Below, piece by piece: positions 52,144 through 61,839 of a DNA stretch of 64,000 nt. Each line of letters opens with the position of its first letter. Position 1 is the first letter of the stretch. Source of the DNA: CAZTAO01 sp964611645 (GTDB lineage Bacteria; Armatimonadota; UBA5829); NCBI GenBank assembly GCA_964611645.1, contig CAZTAO010000007.1:83374-147373 (forward strand). Reading direction: 5' to 3'. A model generated the notes under the pieces. That model was not told the origin of the DNA. It made no database searches and saw only the letters and a program-made list of their open reading frames with translations. The position numbers and the translations under genes were made by a program.

Positions 52144-55100
52144 ATGACACGATTTCGAAATCTAGCGGCGTTTGTTGTGCTGATGGTGGTTGTATATGGC
52201 TCACAGGCCCTGGCAGCCGCCGGTATAACCGAGACAAAGCTGAGCAACGGGCTTACCATCCTGATGAAAGAAGTCCATGCGGCCCCTGTGTTCACCGCCC
52301 AGCTCTGGTTCAAGGTCGGTTCCCGCAACGAGCACACCGGGATAACCGGCATTTCCCACGTGCTCGAGCATATGCTGTTCAACTCGAGCAAGAACTTCAA
52401 GAAAGGCGAAATCACCCGACAGGTGAGAATGCGCGGGGGTATCGACAACGCCGCCACATCCTACGATTTCACCTACTACTGGGAAATGCTCTCCAGGGAC
52501 AATCTGGAGTTCGCCATCAAGACTCTGGCGGAACGCGCGGGCAACGCGCTGCTCCTGCCGGAGGAACTGGCCAAGGAACGCGGCGTGGTAATCTCGGAAA
52601 TGCAGGGGAGAGAGAACGATCCCGACACATTCCTTTACCAGGGACTGAGCGCGTCAGCCTACGTCGCCCACCCCTACCATTGGCCGGTGATCGGATTCAT
52701 ATCCGACTTGCAAAACTTCAGCCGCGAGCAGCTCAAGGACTACTACGACACATATTACCACCCCAACAACGCGACCCTGATCCTGGTCGGAGATTTCGAT
52801 TCGGCCAAAGCCCTCGCATTTGCCAAGAAGTACTTCGGCCCGATCCCGCCCGGGAAACCGGCCCGCAAGGTGTACACCGCCGAGCCGGTGCAACGCGGGG
52901 AGAGGTCTATAGTTGTGCGCAGAGAGGGATCGGCTGAGAGGGTTCTCCTGGCATGGCACATACCCGCGACCGCCCACCCCGATACCTACCCGCTGATGGT
53001 GCTGGACCAGATACTGAGCGGAGGCAGAGCAAGCAGGCTTTACCAGGGCCTGGTAGAGAAGCAGATTGCGAGTTCCGCGTGGTCAAGTTGCTCCTCCCGC
53101 AAGGACCCCGGGCTGTTCATGCTCGGAGCGACCGCCAGGCCCGGCGTGAGCGTGGATACGCTCAAGGCAGCGCTCCTCGATGAGATCCGCAAGGTCAAGG
53201 AAACCCGCCCTACCATGCAGGAAGTGAACACTGCCAAAAACCAGATAGAGGCCTATTTCGTCTACCAGAATGACAGTGTCTCCGACCAAGGGGAACAGAT
53301 AGGCTACTACAACACCATCGACACATACAAGACGCTCAACACATACCTGGCGAAGATCAAAGCCGTGCACGACGGCGACATCGAGAGAGTCGCCCGGAAG
53401 TACTTCGTTGATGATGGCCTGAACACGGCAAGCTTCATCCCCACCGGCAGCACGCCGCAGGGCGGAGCAACTGCAGGGCCTCCGTCGGGCGAAGTGAGGC
53501 ACGAGGTTCAGCCACCGGCGCCAACCACGCACCCCAAGGGATTCCTTGAAGCGCAGAGCAAGGGAATGCCGACTATCTACTACTACACCAACCCCAAGGC
53601 CCCAACCAGGAACCTGGTCTTGCTGGTAAGAGAGAACCACTCCAACCCGACTGTCGCCATCTCCGGCAGCATCAAAGCCGGGTCGGTCTTCGACCCTCGC
53701 AACAAGACCGGCACAGCGCAGTTGGTTGCCCAGATGCTCGAAAGAGGCACGACCAGGCGCACCGCGCTGCAGTTCGCGTCGGAGACGGATTTCATGGGCG
53801 CGGACATATCCGCCAGGGCTGGTGTGGAGGCAGTGAACTTCAGCGCCAAATCGCTGTCACGCGACCTCGAAAAGCTCCTCGACCTGCTCTCAGACGCGCT
53901 GCGAAACCCCATCTTCCCGGAAGACCAGGTAGAGCGCGCGAAGGGGCAGATGCTCGCGGGACTGGAGCAGAGCAATGAGTCGCCCGAGGACCAGGCGTTC
54001 CGGCTGTTCTACAAGGCGCTGTTCCCGCCGCATCATCCCTACGCAAGGCTGAGCGTGGCTGATGAACAAGACGAGATCAAGAGTATCACCCGCGAGGATA
54101 TGCTCGCATTCCACCGGACATTCTACCGACCCGACACCACCATCATTGCCATAGTCGGGGACGTGCAGGCGAAGCAGGCGGTGGAGTTGGTGGACAAGTA
54201 CTTCGGCGACTGGCAGAACGCCGGGCCGACCCCCCAGGTCACAATCACAACCATCGAGAAGCCCACGAAGCCGATTGTGGTGAGGGCGCCGATGCCGGGC
54301 AAGAGCGAGGTTGCGGTTGTCTATGGCACGGCCCCCTGCATTCCGCGCAACGCCCCGGACTACTACGCTTTCCGCGTTATGAACCACATTCTGGGCGGCT
54401 CCGGAGCGTTGGGCAGCGTACTGGGCCAGCAAATCCGGGAGAAGCAAGGGCTGGTATACAGTGTGTATTCGTCGTACGATTCCGGGCTTGGCGCGGGGCC
54501 GTGGTTCGCCCAGCTTGGCACTGGCCCGGACAACGTGAACAAGGCGGTATACGCTCTGCAATCCGAGATCGCCAAGTTCAAGAAGAATGGCGCGACCAAA
54601 GAGCAGTTCGAGCAGGCTCGCAAGTTCATAATCGGAGTGTTCCCCATAGCGCTGGAGACCAACGCAGGGATTGCCAACGTGATGGTGTCGGCAGAGTATT
54701 TCGGCCTCGGCCCCAACTATCTGCGAGACTATGCCAAGTATTATCAGGCAGTCACGCTTGAGCAGGTGAACGCCGCTGCCAGAAAGTATCTTCCCGATGC
54801 CGGTTCGGCGCTGGTGATAGTCGGAGGAGCGCCCACCAAGAGCACAGCGACACCTGAAGTGGGACCAAGCGCGGTCGAGGCCAAGCCCGCAGCCCCGGCC
54901 AAGCCTGCTGCGCCAGTGAAAGCCGCAACTCCGGCCAAATCCCCTGCCCCGGCCAAGCTTGCTGCTCCGAAAGCTGTGGCGGCAGGCGTGGAAGTATCTA
55001 TAACTGCGAAAGCCGCTGTGTGGGCGAGGGTGGTGGTCGATGGCAAGCGCCAGTTCGAGGCCATAATGCCCGCCGGCAAGACGATGATTTGGAAGGGTGA

Positions 55101-55227
55101 CAAGGAAGTAGCCATCAGAGTCGCCATCGCCGGCAGCGTGTCGATCAAGGTCAACGGTAAGCCCATCAAGCTAACCGCGAACCCCAGCTCCCCGGCAAAC
55201 AGGACATTCGGGGCCAACAGCAAGTAG
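52144..55227 (+). CDS. M16 zinc peptidase (two M16 units) with Ala-Pro linker and RodZ-C-like tail
   Basis: 1,027 residues from ATG 52144 (GGAGAGG upstream). Signal peptide (FRNLAAFVVLMVVVYGSQALAAA). The first M16 unit has the inverted zinc motif HVLEH (72-76), with the third ligand Glu downstream in GVVISEMQ; the second unit (about residues 480-880) lacks it, the usual two-domain form. From about 915 there is an Ala/Pro/Lys linker (AAPAKPAAPVKAATPAKSPA), then an 80-residue module WARVVVDGKRQFEAIMPAGK, WKGDKEVAIRVAIAGSVSIK, VNGKPIKL that matches the DUF4115 C-terminal domain of RodZ. Peptidase acts outside the cytoplasm; the tail may anchor it to the wall or a partner. I have not seen this pairing described. 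Confidence 0.85.
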   Translation: MTRFRNLAAFVVLMVVVYGSQALAAAGITETKLSNGLTILMKEVHAAPVFTAQLWFKVGSRNEHTGITGISHVLEHMLFNSSKNFKKGEITRQVRMRGGIDNAATSYDFTYYWEMLSRDNLEFAIKTLAERAGNALLLPEELAKERGVVISEMQGRENDPDTFLYQGLSASAYVAHPYHWPVIGFISDLQNFSREQLKDYYDTYYHPNNATLILVGDFDSAKALAFAKKYFGPIPPGKPARKVYTAEPVQRGERSIVVRREGSAERVLLAWHIPATAHPDTYPLMVLDQILSGGRASRLYQGLVEKQIASSAWSSCSSRKDPGLFMLGATARPGVSVDTLKAALLDEIRKVKETRPTMQEVNTAKNQIEAYFVYQNDSVSDQGEQIGYYNTIDTYKTLNTYLAKIKAVHDGDIERVARKYFVDDGLNTASFIPTGSTPQGGATAGPPSGEVRHEVQPPAPTTHPKGFLEAQSKGMPTIYYYTNPKAPTRNLVLLVRENHSNPTVAISGSIKAGSVFDPRNKTGTAQLVAQMLERGTTRRTALQFASETDFMGADISARAGVEAVNFSAKSLSRDLEKLLDLLSDALRNPIFPEDQVERAKGQMLAGLEQSNESPEDQAFRLFYKALFPPHHPYARLSVADEQDEIKSITREDMLAFHRTFYRPDTTIIAIVGDVQAKQAVELVDKYFGDWQNAGPTPQVTITTIEKPTKPIVVRAPMPGKSEVAVVYGTAPCIPRNAPDYYAFRVMNHILGGSGALGSVLGQQIREKQGLVYSVYSSYDSGLGAGPWFAQLGTGPDNVNKAVYALQSEIAKFKKNGATKEQFEQARKFIIGVFPIALETNAGIANVMVSAEYFGLGPNYLRDYAKYYQAVTLEQVNAAARKYLPDAGSALVIVGGAPTKSTATPEVGPSAVEAKPAAPAKPAAPVKAATPAKSPAPAKLAAPKAVAAGVEVSITAKAAVWARVVVDGKRQFEAIMPAGKTMIWKGDKEVAIRVAIAGSVSIKVNGKPIKLTANPSSPANRTFGANSK

Positions 55228-55293
55228 GTGGCAGTCGCGGCAGGAACCGGGAACGCTCGAATAGCGTCAGAATAGTAAGTGAGGTGAGTTGGT

Positions 55294-55980
55294 ATGAAGA
55301 AGACCGGATTTACGTTGATTGAACTCCTGGTGGTGATAGCCATCATAGCGATACTGGCTGCAATACTGATGCCCGTGTTCTCGCAGGCGCGAGAGAAAGC
55401 GCGGCAGGCTGTATGCCAGAGCAACCTGAAACAGATCGCAACGGCGACGTTCATGTATATGAGCGACTACGACGATCACTTCCCGATAGTGCAGTTCGAG
55501 AGCGCCTACACGGTGTTCATGCCGCTCGGCCACATCTCCGACAGCTACGGGCTTCTGACTCCGTATATCAAGAACCGCGCGATGCAGAAGTGTCCAAGCG
55601 CAAGCATCATCAACCCGATGTTCGACTGCACCTACTCGTTCTCCAACGTGCTGGCAAATGCCCAGGTGACCCCGGCATGGGGGTCAACCGTCAACGCAAT
55701 CTCCCAGTCCCAGGTGGTCAACCCATCCGAGACAATAATGGTATTTGACGGCTGCCCACCGGCGGGCGTCGTGCTGCCGCCGAGTTACCAGGCGATAGAC
55801 AACAGCTATTACACGTGGGGCTGCGACTCACCCTACCTGGTGGGGATGCGCTCGGGCCTGGACAATGCCTACCACCACGACGGCTACAACATAGGTTTCG
55901 CCGATGGCCACGTGAAGTGGTTCAAGAAAGGCACCTACGAACTAGACAGCCCCGACGATATCTGGTGGGATTTGAAGTAG
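55294..55980 (+). CDS. DUF1559 (H-X9-DG) pilin-like protein
   Basis: 228 residues with GAGGTGAGTTGG before the ATG. Type IV prepilin N-terminus KKTGFTLIELLVVIAIIAIL (cleavage after Gly 5, Phe 6 at +1), then the CQSNLKQIATATFMYMSDYDDHFP block, and near the end HHDGYNIGFADGHVKWFKK, the H-X9-DG signature. Four Cys suggest disulfides. Members are abundant in Planctomycetes and Armatimonadota and are likely surface pseudopilins; function is not known. The genome context gives no assembly genes here. Confidence 0.95.
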   Translation: MKKTGFTLIELLVVIAIIAILAAILMPVFSQAREKARQAVCQSNLKQIATATFMYMSDYDDHFPIVQFESAYTVFMPLGHISDSYGLLTPYIKNRAMQKCPSASIINPMFDCTYSFSNVLANAQVTPAWGSTVNAISQSQVVNPSETIMVFDGCPPAGVVLPPSYQAIDNSYYTWGCDSPYLVGMRSGLDNAYHHDGYNIGFADGHVKWFKKGTYELDSPDDIWWDLK

Positions 55981-56235
55981 TCGCAACTTCCCTATCCCCG
56001 CTCCCTGAGCGGAGTCGAATGACCACTCTCCTATTGAATGGGGTGCTCCGCGGGGTGTTCCTCTGTGACGACACTGCAAACTCCCAGCCCGTGAAGCTCT
56101 ATAGTCGCAATAGAGGAGATACCACCAGCCGTGCAGAAACCTATGATGAGCCTTCTGCCTGCTATCCGATTTGTAAAAGGCAGCAAACAGGCGAGTCTTG
56201 CTCGGATGGCACTCTTAGGCGGATGGGAGTTCTCG

Positions 56236-59145
56236 ATGGCGAAAGTAGCATTCATCTTTCTGTTTGTCCTTATGTCCGTTATGTCCTTTGCTGGCGAGCC
56301 GCCGAAGGAGCCGATGTTGCGCATCGAAACCGGCGTGCATACCGCAAGGATAGGACAGATCGGAATCGATGCCGGCGAGCAGTATGTGGTCACTGGCTCC
56401 GATGACAAGACCGTGAGGCTATGGAGCCTGCCGGATCTCCTGGGCGGCAGCCTGCAGAAGAATCCGGTTCCACTTGCGGTCTACCGTATCCCCATAGCCT
56501 CTGGCAACGTCGGCAAGGTGTATGCTGTTGCGATCTCCCCGGATGGAAAGCTGATTGCCTGCGGTGGGTGGACAGGAAGATGGGACGATTCCGATACCGG
56601 CTGCATATATGTCTTTGACCGTAGAAGCGGCAACATCGCGAAGACCCTCGTAGGTCTGCCCAATGTCACATTCAGCTTGCGCTTCAGCCCGGACGGCAAG
56701 TACCTGGCTGCGGGCTTGGGTGGCGCCAAGGGCATCCAAGTATATGACACAAGCGAGGATTACAAGCAAGTTGGATCGGATTCCTCCTACGGTGACTATG
56801 TCTGTGGTGTCGATTTCTCCGCTGACGGTCGTCTCGTGACCTCGTGTATGGATGGCTTTGTTCGTCTCTACGACACCTCATTCAGGCTTGTCGCAAAGGA
56901 GAAAGGTTCAGCGAGACAGCCTTACGGGGTATCATTCTCGTCGAATGGGAAGAGCATTGCCGTGGGGTACAATGATGCCGTTAATGTTGATGTCTTGTCC
57001 GGTTCTGACCTATCCAAACTCTACTCTGCGAACACGTCCGATCTCTCCAAAGGCAACCTCATGACGGTGTGTTGGTCGGCGGACGCCAGCGCTCTCTACG
57101 CTGGAGGAATGTACGCTGTCGGCGGAGTGAGACCTGTCATGATGTTCCCCGATTCGGGCCGTGGCGCGCCTGTAAGCCTTGGGGGGCCAAGTAGCACAGT
57201 TCTTGACGTTGCCGCAGTGTCCGACGGGCGTGTTGTGTTTTGTTCCGCAGACCCTGCGCTCGGCGTCTTAGGGCCGGAGAAGCGTTCGTCTGTCATCTAC
57301 CCGCTGATTGCTGACTGCCGCGACCAGATAAGCACATTCTCACTCTCTCGGGACGGCAAGAGTGTCGGTTTTGGCTACAAACAGTTCGCGAAGGAGCCAG
57401 CGGCGTTCGATGTCTCTCAGGCGGCTCTTCAGGTTGGTGACCTTTCGGGAGTCGGGCTTGCAAAGCCACTTCAGGAATCGGGGAACTTGCAGGTTACGGA
57501 CTGGAAAAGCAACTACGAGCCGAAACTTCGCGGCGAGAAACTGAAGCTCAAACAGTATGAGCGCTCCCTGAGTTTGGCAATAGCCCCCGACCAGCAGTCA
57601 TTCGTTATCGGTGGTGACTGGTATGTTCGCTGTTTCGATAAGACCGGTACTCAGAAGTGGAGCATCTATGCACCCGGTGCAGCCTGGGCAGTGAACGTAG
57701 CTGGGAACGGGAAGCTGTGTGCCGCCGCGTTCAGTGATGGCACGATTCGCTGGTATCGGATGAGCGACGGCAAGGAACTTCTCGCATTCTTCCCGCACGC
57801 AGACAAGAAGCGCTGGGTTCTCTGGACTCCTTCCGGATACTACAACTGCTCACTGGGCGGAGAAGATATCCTCGGTTGGCACGCAAACAACGGCAACGAA
57901 AAGGCCGCGGACTTCTTCCCAGCTTCCCGGTTCAGGGACAAGTACTACCGTCCGGACATCGTGTCCAGACTACTCGATACGCTCGATGAAGATGAAGCAG
58001 TGAGGCTGGCAAACACTGATGCGGGTAAGAATGCGGAGACAGTCAGCGCCCAGTCCGTACTCGACGCCCGGCCGCCGGTAGTTACGATACTGTCCCCGGA
58101 ACAGAACTCCAAAAGCGATAAGAACACAGTCAATGTCTCTTACACTGTAAGAAGCCCGTCTGGCGAACCAGTAACCAAGGTCAGGGTTCTAGTTGACGGC
58201 AGGCCAGTCCTGGAGGAGTCAGGCCTGACCTTTGCGTCACCCAATGGCGAAGTCAAGAAGACCACCGAGGTCAAAGTGCCTGACGGAGACTGTAGGGTGA
58301 CGGTCGTTGCTGAAAACAAGTATGCCGTCAGCGAATCCGCCGTAGTTTCGATAAGCGGAAGATCGACGGAGTTGGCCGTTACCCCGGAGACTGCCAAGCC
58401 GAACCTATATGTGGTCGCCATCGGCGTAGGCGAATACGCTAGCCCGGACATCCCCAAGTTGAAATACCCTGCCAAAGACGCCTCGGACTTCCTCGCGTCC
58501 ATCTCCAAGCAGAAGGGAGCGCTCTACGCGAACGTGGAGTCGAAACTACTCATTGACAAAGACGCCGTGAAAGACAGAATACTGAACGCTATGCAATGGC
58601 TCGAGAAGCAGACTACCAGCAAGGACGTTGCGATGTTGTTCATATCGGGACACGGGGCGAACGACAAGCGGGGTGACTATTACTACCTGCCCCAGGATTT
58701 CGACAGGAAAGAGTGGCAACTAACTGGACTGCAGTGGACGGAGTTCCGACTGACAACGGCCCGGGTTCCAGGCAAGGTGGTGCTGTTCGTAGACACTTGC
58801 GACTCGGGCAATGTGATGGGCGGAACCACACGGGGCGTGGATGATATGACCAAGGCCCTCAATGAGCTGATCTCCGCCGAAAACGGAGTAGTCGTGTACA
58901 CGGCTTCTTCCGGCAACCAGGCTTCTCTTGAGAATAGCAAATGGGAAAATGGGGCGTTCACAAAGGCTTTGAACGAGGGCATAAGCGGCAAGGCGGACTT
59001 GCTGAAAAAAGGCAAGATCACTTGCTCCACTCTCAATGCTTACATAGCCGACAGAGTCGAGGAACTCACCCAAGGCCGCCAGTCTCCCAACTTTAGCTTG
59101 CCCAGAACCGTGACCGACTTCAAACTCGCGGTGGTGAACAAGTAG
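56236..59145 (+). CDS. Exported WD40-repeat protein with C-terminal caspase-like domain
   Basis: 969 residues from ATG 56236 (GGGAG 6 nt upstream), with a signal-peptide-like start (VAFIFLFVLMSVMSFAG). About 9-10 WD40-type blades fill residues 40-560 (GSDDKTVRLWSLPDLL, FSPDGKYLAAGLG, FSADGRLVTSCMDGFVRLYD, RCFDKTGTQKWSIYA). A beta-rich Ig-like linker (about 605-705) leads to a peptidase C14 (caspase/metacaspase) domain at about 720-965: NLYVVAIGVGEYASPD, then catalytic His in FISGHGAND (H806) and Cys in FVDTCDSGNV (C855). Both are present. Orthocaspases with WD40 repeats occur in Cyanobacteria; this one seems exported, which is unusual. The substrate would be Arg/Lys-containing if metacaspase-like. 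Confidence 0.88.
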   Translation: MAKVAFIFLFVLMSVMSFAGEPPKEPMLRIETGVHTARIGQIGIDAGEQYVVTGSDDKTVRLWSLPDLLGGSLQKNPVPLAVYRIPIASGNVGKVYAVAISPDGKLIACGGWTGRWDDSDTGCIYVFDRRSGNIAKTLVGLPNVTFSLRFSPDGKYLAAGLGGAKGIQVYDTSEDYKQVGSDSSYGDYVCGVDFSADGRLVTSCMDGFVRLYDTSFRLVAKEKGSARQPYGVSFSSNGKSIAVGYNDAVNVDVLSGSDLSKLYSANTSDLSKGNLMTVCWSADASALYAGGMYAVGGVRPVMMFPDSGRGAPVSLGGPSSTVLDVAAVSDGRVVFCSADPALGVLGPEKRSSVIYPLIADCRDQISTFSLSRDGKSVGFGYKQFAKEPAAFDVSQAALQVGDLSGVGLAKPLQESGNLQVTDWKSNYEPKLRGEKLKLKQYERSLSLAIAPDQQSFVIGGDWYVRCFDKTGTQKWSIYAPGAAWAVNVAGNGKLCAAAFSDGTIRWYRMSDGKELLAFFPHADKKRWVLWTPSGYYNCSLGGEDILGWHANNGNEKAADFFPASRFRDKYYRPDIVSRLLDTLDEDEAVRLANTDAGKNAETVSAQSVLDARPPVVTILSPEQNSKSDKNTVNVSYTVRSPSGEPVTKVRVLVDGRPVLEESGLTFASPNGEVKKTTEVKVPDGDCRVTVVAENKYAVSESAVVSISGRSTELAVTPETAKPNLYVVAIGVGEYASPDIPKLKYPAKDASDFLASISKQKGALYANVESKLLIDKDAVKDRILNAMQWLEKQTTSKDVAMLFISGHGANDKRGDYYYLPQDFDRKEWQLTGLQWTEFRLTTARVPGKVVLFVDTCDSGNVMGGTTRGVDDMTKALNELISAENGVVVYTASSGNQASLENSKWENGAFTKALNEGISGKADLLKKGKITCSTLNAYIADRVEELTQGRQSPNFSLPRTVTDFKLAVVNK

Positions 59146-59261
59146 GAAACGCCACAAGCAGCAGCATTCATATTCGACGAGCGGCACCCATCACACTGAG
59201 CATGTCGAAGCGCACACACGTGACCATCGTTTTCCTAGCATCCTTCGACTAGCTTAGGATG

Positions 59262-60383
59262 CTAGGACTGTGCGGTCTTGTCACACTCATTCCCCGAGCT
59301 TGACCTCACAACTAGGCTGGTCGGCAGGACTATCTGGCGGATGCCGGGGTTGGGATTGCGGCGTTTGGCTTCGATCTTGCCTATCAGCAGTTCCGCGGCG
59401 GCTTCGCCAATTCGCACCTTGGGCTGGGCCACCGTAGTCAGTTCTATGCCGGGCCACGACGCGAAATCGAGGTCGTCGAACCCCACTATTGCCAGGTCCT
59501 CCGGCACCTTCATGCCAAGTGTCGCTGCGGCCTTGATGATCCCCAGAGCTATGAAGTCGTTGCCGGCGAAAATGGCTGTGGGACGGTCGGGACGGGCGAG
59601 AAGCTCGATGGTTTCATCCTCGCCTATCATCTCCCCAGGCTCGGAGTCCTGGTAAGCAGGCTGATCGATGGTTACCACGTTCTCAGGCTTGAAAGAGATG
59701 CCGTAGTGGTCCAGCGCCTGGCGGTAACCCTGCAGCCTCGCCTCATTGGCCGCCCTGGGCTTACCCATCACGTGTGCGATGTTGGTATGGCCTAAGCCGA
59801 TAAGGTGCTCGACCGCCTCATACGCGCCCATCACGTTATCTACCACCACATAGTCCGTCGGCAGATCTTTGAAGAAGCTGTCCACCAGAACAAACGGGAA
59901 ACCCATCTTCTTGAGGTCGAGCAGGTCGGCATAGTTGCTGCGGCCCCAGTTGGGGAAGATGATCGCCCCGGCCTCTCCCCTGCTCACGGCCAACCGGATA
60001 TTCTCATTTTCCATGGATATGCGCCAGTCGGACCCGTAGACAGCCACAGCATAGCCGTGCTGCTCCGCGACGGACTGTATCCCGCGGTACACTTCGCCGA
60101 TGAAAGGTGTCTGGATGTGCGGCACGATGAAGCTGATCACCGGCTTGGTTTCCATGGGCGTCGAGGACCCGCGCACATACGTGCCTTTGCCGGGGACAGC
60201 CACAACAAGCCCGCGAGAAGTGAGATCGGCGATGGCCCTGCGAACCGTTGGCCTGCTGACCCCAAACTCCTGGCAAAGCTGGCTCTCGGAGCCCACAGGA
60301 GAGTCCGGGCCAAGCTCGCCCGACTCAATCCTCTCGGCAAGCGTCGCCGCTATCTCTACATATCTGGGTTCTCGGTTGGTCAA
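59262..60383 (-). CDS. GntR-type DNA-binding / LacI-type sensor hybrid regulator
   Basis: 373 residues. N-terminal winged helix of GntR type (MTNREPRYVEIAATLAERIE, then EFGVSRPTVRRAIADLTSRG, VPGKGTYVRG; about 1-75). The rest is a periplasmic-binding-protein-like sugar sensor of LacI/AraR type: VISFIVPHIQTPFIGEVYRG, DNVMGAYEAVEHLIGLGHTN, FAGNDFIALGIIKAAATLGM, PEDLAIVGFDDLDFASWPGI. Such hybrids (AraR-like) are repressors released by a sugar. It lies 30 bp upstream of nothing on its own strand but follows the sugar operon (61727-60414), so it probably controls that. Stop codon lies in a hairpin. Confidence 0.9.
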   Translation of the reverse strand: MTNREPRYVEIAATLAERIESGELGPDSPVGSESQLCQEFGVSRPTVRRAIADLTSRGLVVAVPGKGTYVRGSSTPMETKPVISFIVPHIQTPFIGEVYRGIQSVAEQHGYAVAVYGSDWRISMENENIRLAVSRGEAGAIIFPNWGRSNYADLLDLKKMGFPFVLVDSFFKDLPTDYVVVDNVMGAYEAVEHLIGLGHTNIAHVMGKPRAANEARLQGYRQALDHYGISFKPENVVTIDQPAYQDSEPGEMIGEDETIELLARPDRPTAIFAGNDFIALGIIKAAATLGMKVPEDLAIVGFDDLDFASWPGIELTTVAQPKVRIGEAAAELLIGKIEAKRRNPNPGIRQIVLPTSLVVRSSSGNECDKTAQS

Positions 60384-60413
60384 AGGCCTACCTCAACTAG
60401 TAGCTGTGCTACC

Positions 60414-61727
60414 CTATGGCATCGCGAGTTCGATCTTCTTCAGTTCCTCCCTGGCCGCGTGCAGGTTCTCCAGCGGCGCCCAGGTGTAGCCAAAGATCAC
60501 ATACCCCTTCATACCAAGCTCATTGTACAGCCGCACCTGCGCGCGGACGTGGTCGGGGTCGGCAGGGTAGACGGCGTGAACATCCTCGTTGCACGGGCAT
60601 CTGCCATCGATGGCTTCGATTGCCACTCTGGCCGAATGATACTTCTCCTCGACAGTCCAACCGCTGGCCACACCGATGGAATCGGCAACCGTGGCAAGGT
60701 CTCGATAGCTGGTGCCGTATATCCAGCCGTGGTGTCTGAAGCGCTGGAAGTTGGGCCTGTCGGGCGGATCGCATGCAACTCCGAAGTTAACTTCGGGACG
60801 CACACCCTTGATTACCTTCTTTATCTCCCTGGCAACATTCACCATTGTGTCCATCTTGAAGCGGATCCACTGGTAGACTTCCGGTTCCTCCAGCAGAAGC
60901 CGCGCCACACCGGACTCTCCCTCGAAGTAACCCCTCTGCGATAGTTCAAAAACTGTCGCCGGTTCTCTGCGCAGGAATGCCCAGGCAAGGGTGGAGACTC
61001 GGTCCTTTATCTTGTCCCAATCGTAGCCCCATTCTTTGGCCTGCTTGGCGCAGTGCTCGCAGAAACAGGGGGCATTGAGGAGCAGGAAGATGGGGTCGAT
61101 GTCCCCACCCCATTTGTGGCCACCGTTCACGCTGGTATACCAGCCCTCGCCCTGCGGACCGCCCGCCCAATACTCGATGCCAAACTTGTCCGCGCCGACT
61201 CCGTCCACATCATACTCGCTCACGATATTCTCGACTATTCCGCGATAATAGCCCTGGACGTGGGGGTTGTTGGGGCACAGACCGTGCCGCTGCCTGCCAC
61301 CGAAGATGTCCACCGGCGCGCAATCGGTGTGCTGGCGCGACAGATGGGGGTTCTTGAATAACGGAATCCAGGCGTCCATCTTCATTCCTCGCTTGTGGGT
61401 CGCGCCCTCGAGCACGCGGAAGCTGTCAAGACCCTCCAGCAGCGGGTCCACGGTCCGCTCCGGCTTGATCTTGGTGTCCTTGTAGTACTTGTCCGACGGC
61501 ATGAAGTAGCAGCGGCCGTCCTCGGGGAAGTAGCGGTGGATGCGCTTGTTGTGCGGCATCACCCCACCCCACCAGAACGCCGCTGCCTCCTCCATATAAT
61601 ATGAGGCCGGTGTAAAGACCGCATTAGCGCCGATGTGCTCGATCATGCCATCCAGCAGCGAGTCAACGCCATCGTCCAGAATATCCCAAGGGTAAGCAGG
61701 TGTGCCCACGCCAAACTTCGTTATCAT
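60414..61727 (-). CDS. Cytoplasmic TIM-barrel protein of unknown activity, sugar operon
   Basis: 437 residues, GGAGG 6-7 nt before the ATG, no signal peptide. Pattern of an alpha/beta barrel with strand motifs FGVGTPAYPWDIL, GANAVFTPASYYMEE, MKMDAWIPLFKN, YDVDGVGADKFGIEYWAGG, and GYVIFGYTWAP. Cys pairs (CFCEHCAKQAKEWG) suggest a metal site or structural disulfide. The strand YDVDGVGADKFGIEY recalls GHL10-type and other GH barrels (acidic residues at the C-end of strands). Not a family I can name. Its operon (dehydrogenase, isomerase, this) and hybrid regulator suggest sugar degradation. Confidence 0.6.
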   Translation of the reverse strand: MITKFGVGTPAYPWDILDDGVDSLLDGMIEHIGANAVFTPASYYMEEAAAFWWGGVMPHNKRIHRYFPEDGRCYFMPSDKYYKDTKIKPERTVDPLLEGLDSFRVLEGATHKRGMKMDAWIPLFKNPHLSRQHTDCAPVDIFGGRQRHGLCPNNPHVQGYYRGIVENIVSEYDVDGVGADKFGIEYWAGGPQGEGWYTSVNGGHKWGGDIDPIFLLLNAPCFCEHCAKQAKEWGYDWDKIKDRVSTLAWAFLRREPATVFELSQRGYFEGESGVARLLLEEPEVYQWIRFKMDTMVNVAREIKKVIKGVRPEVNFGVACDPPDRPNFQRFRHHGWIYGTSYRDLATVADSIGVASGWTVEEKYHSARVAIEAIDGRCPCNEDVHAVYPADPDHVRAQVRLYNELGMKGYVIFGYTWAPLENLHAAREELKKIELAMP

Positions 61728-61778
61728 TCTGTTTCCTCCAAAGATGTTAGTTCGCTATAGACCATATATTGTGCGTGC

Positions 61779-61818
61779 CCCTCACCCCAGCCCTCTCCCC
61801 GCGGGTCCGGGGAGAGGG
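61779..61818. repeat. CCCTCTCCCC palindromic repeat, copy 2 (inverted)
   Basis: CCCTCTCCCC (61791-61800) / GGGGAGAGGG (61809-61818), preceded by CCCCTCACCCCAG, the reverse of the tail in copy 1 (28922-28962). Confidence 0.75.
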
Positions 61819-61839
61819 GGAAGCCTCTCCTATGAGTTC

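Noticed and set aside
59233..59267. 11-bp stem hairpin between convergent genes as a terminator
   Set aside because: Strong stem (TCCTAGCATCC / GGATGCTAGGA) but no T-run on either strand; it may still slow polymerase, so I do not call it a terminator.
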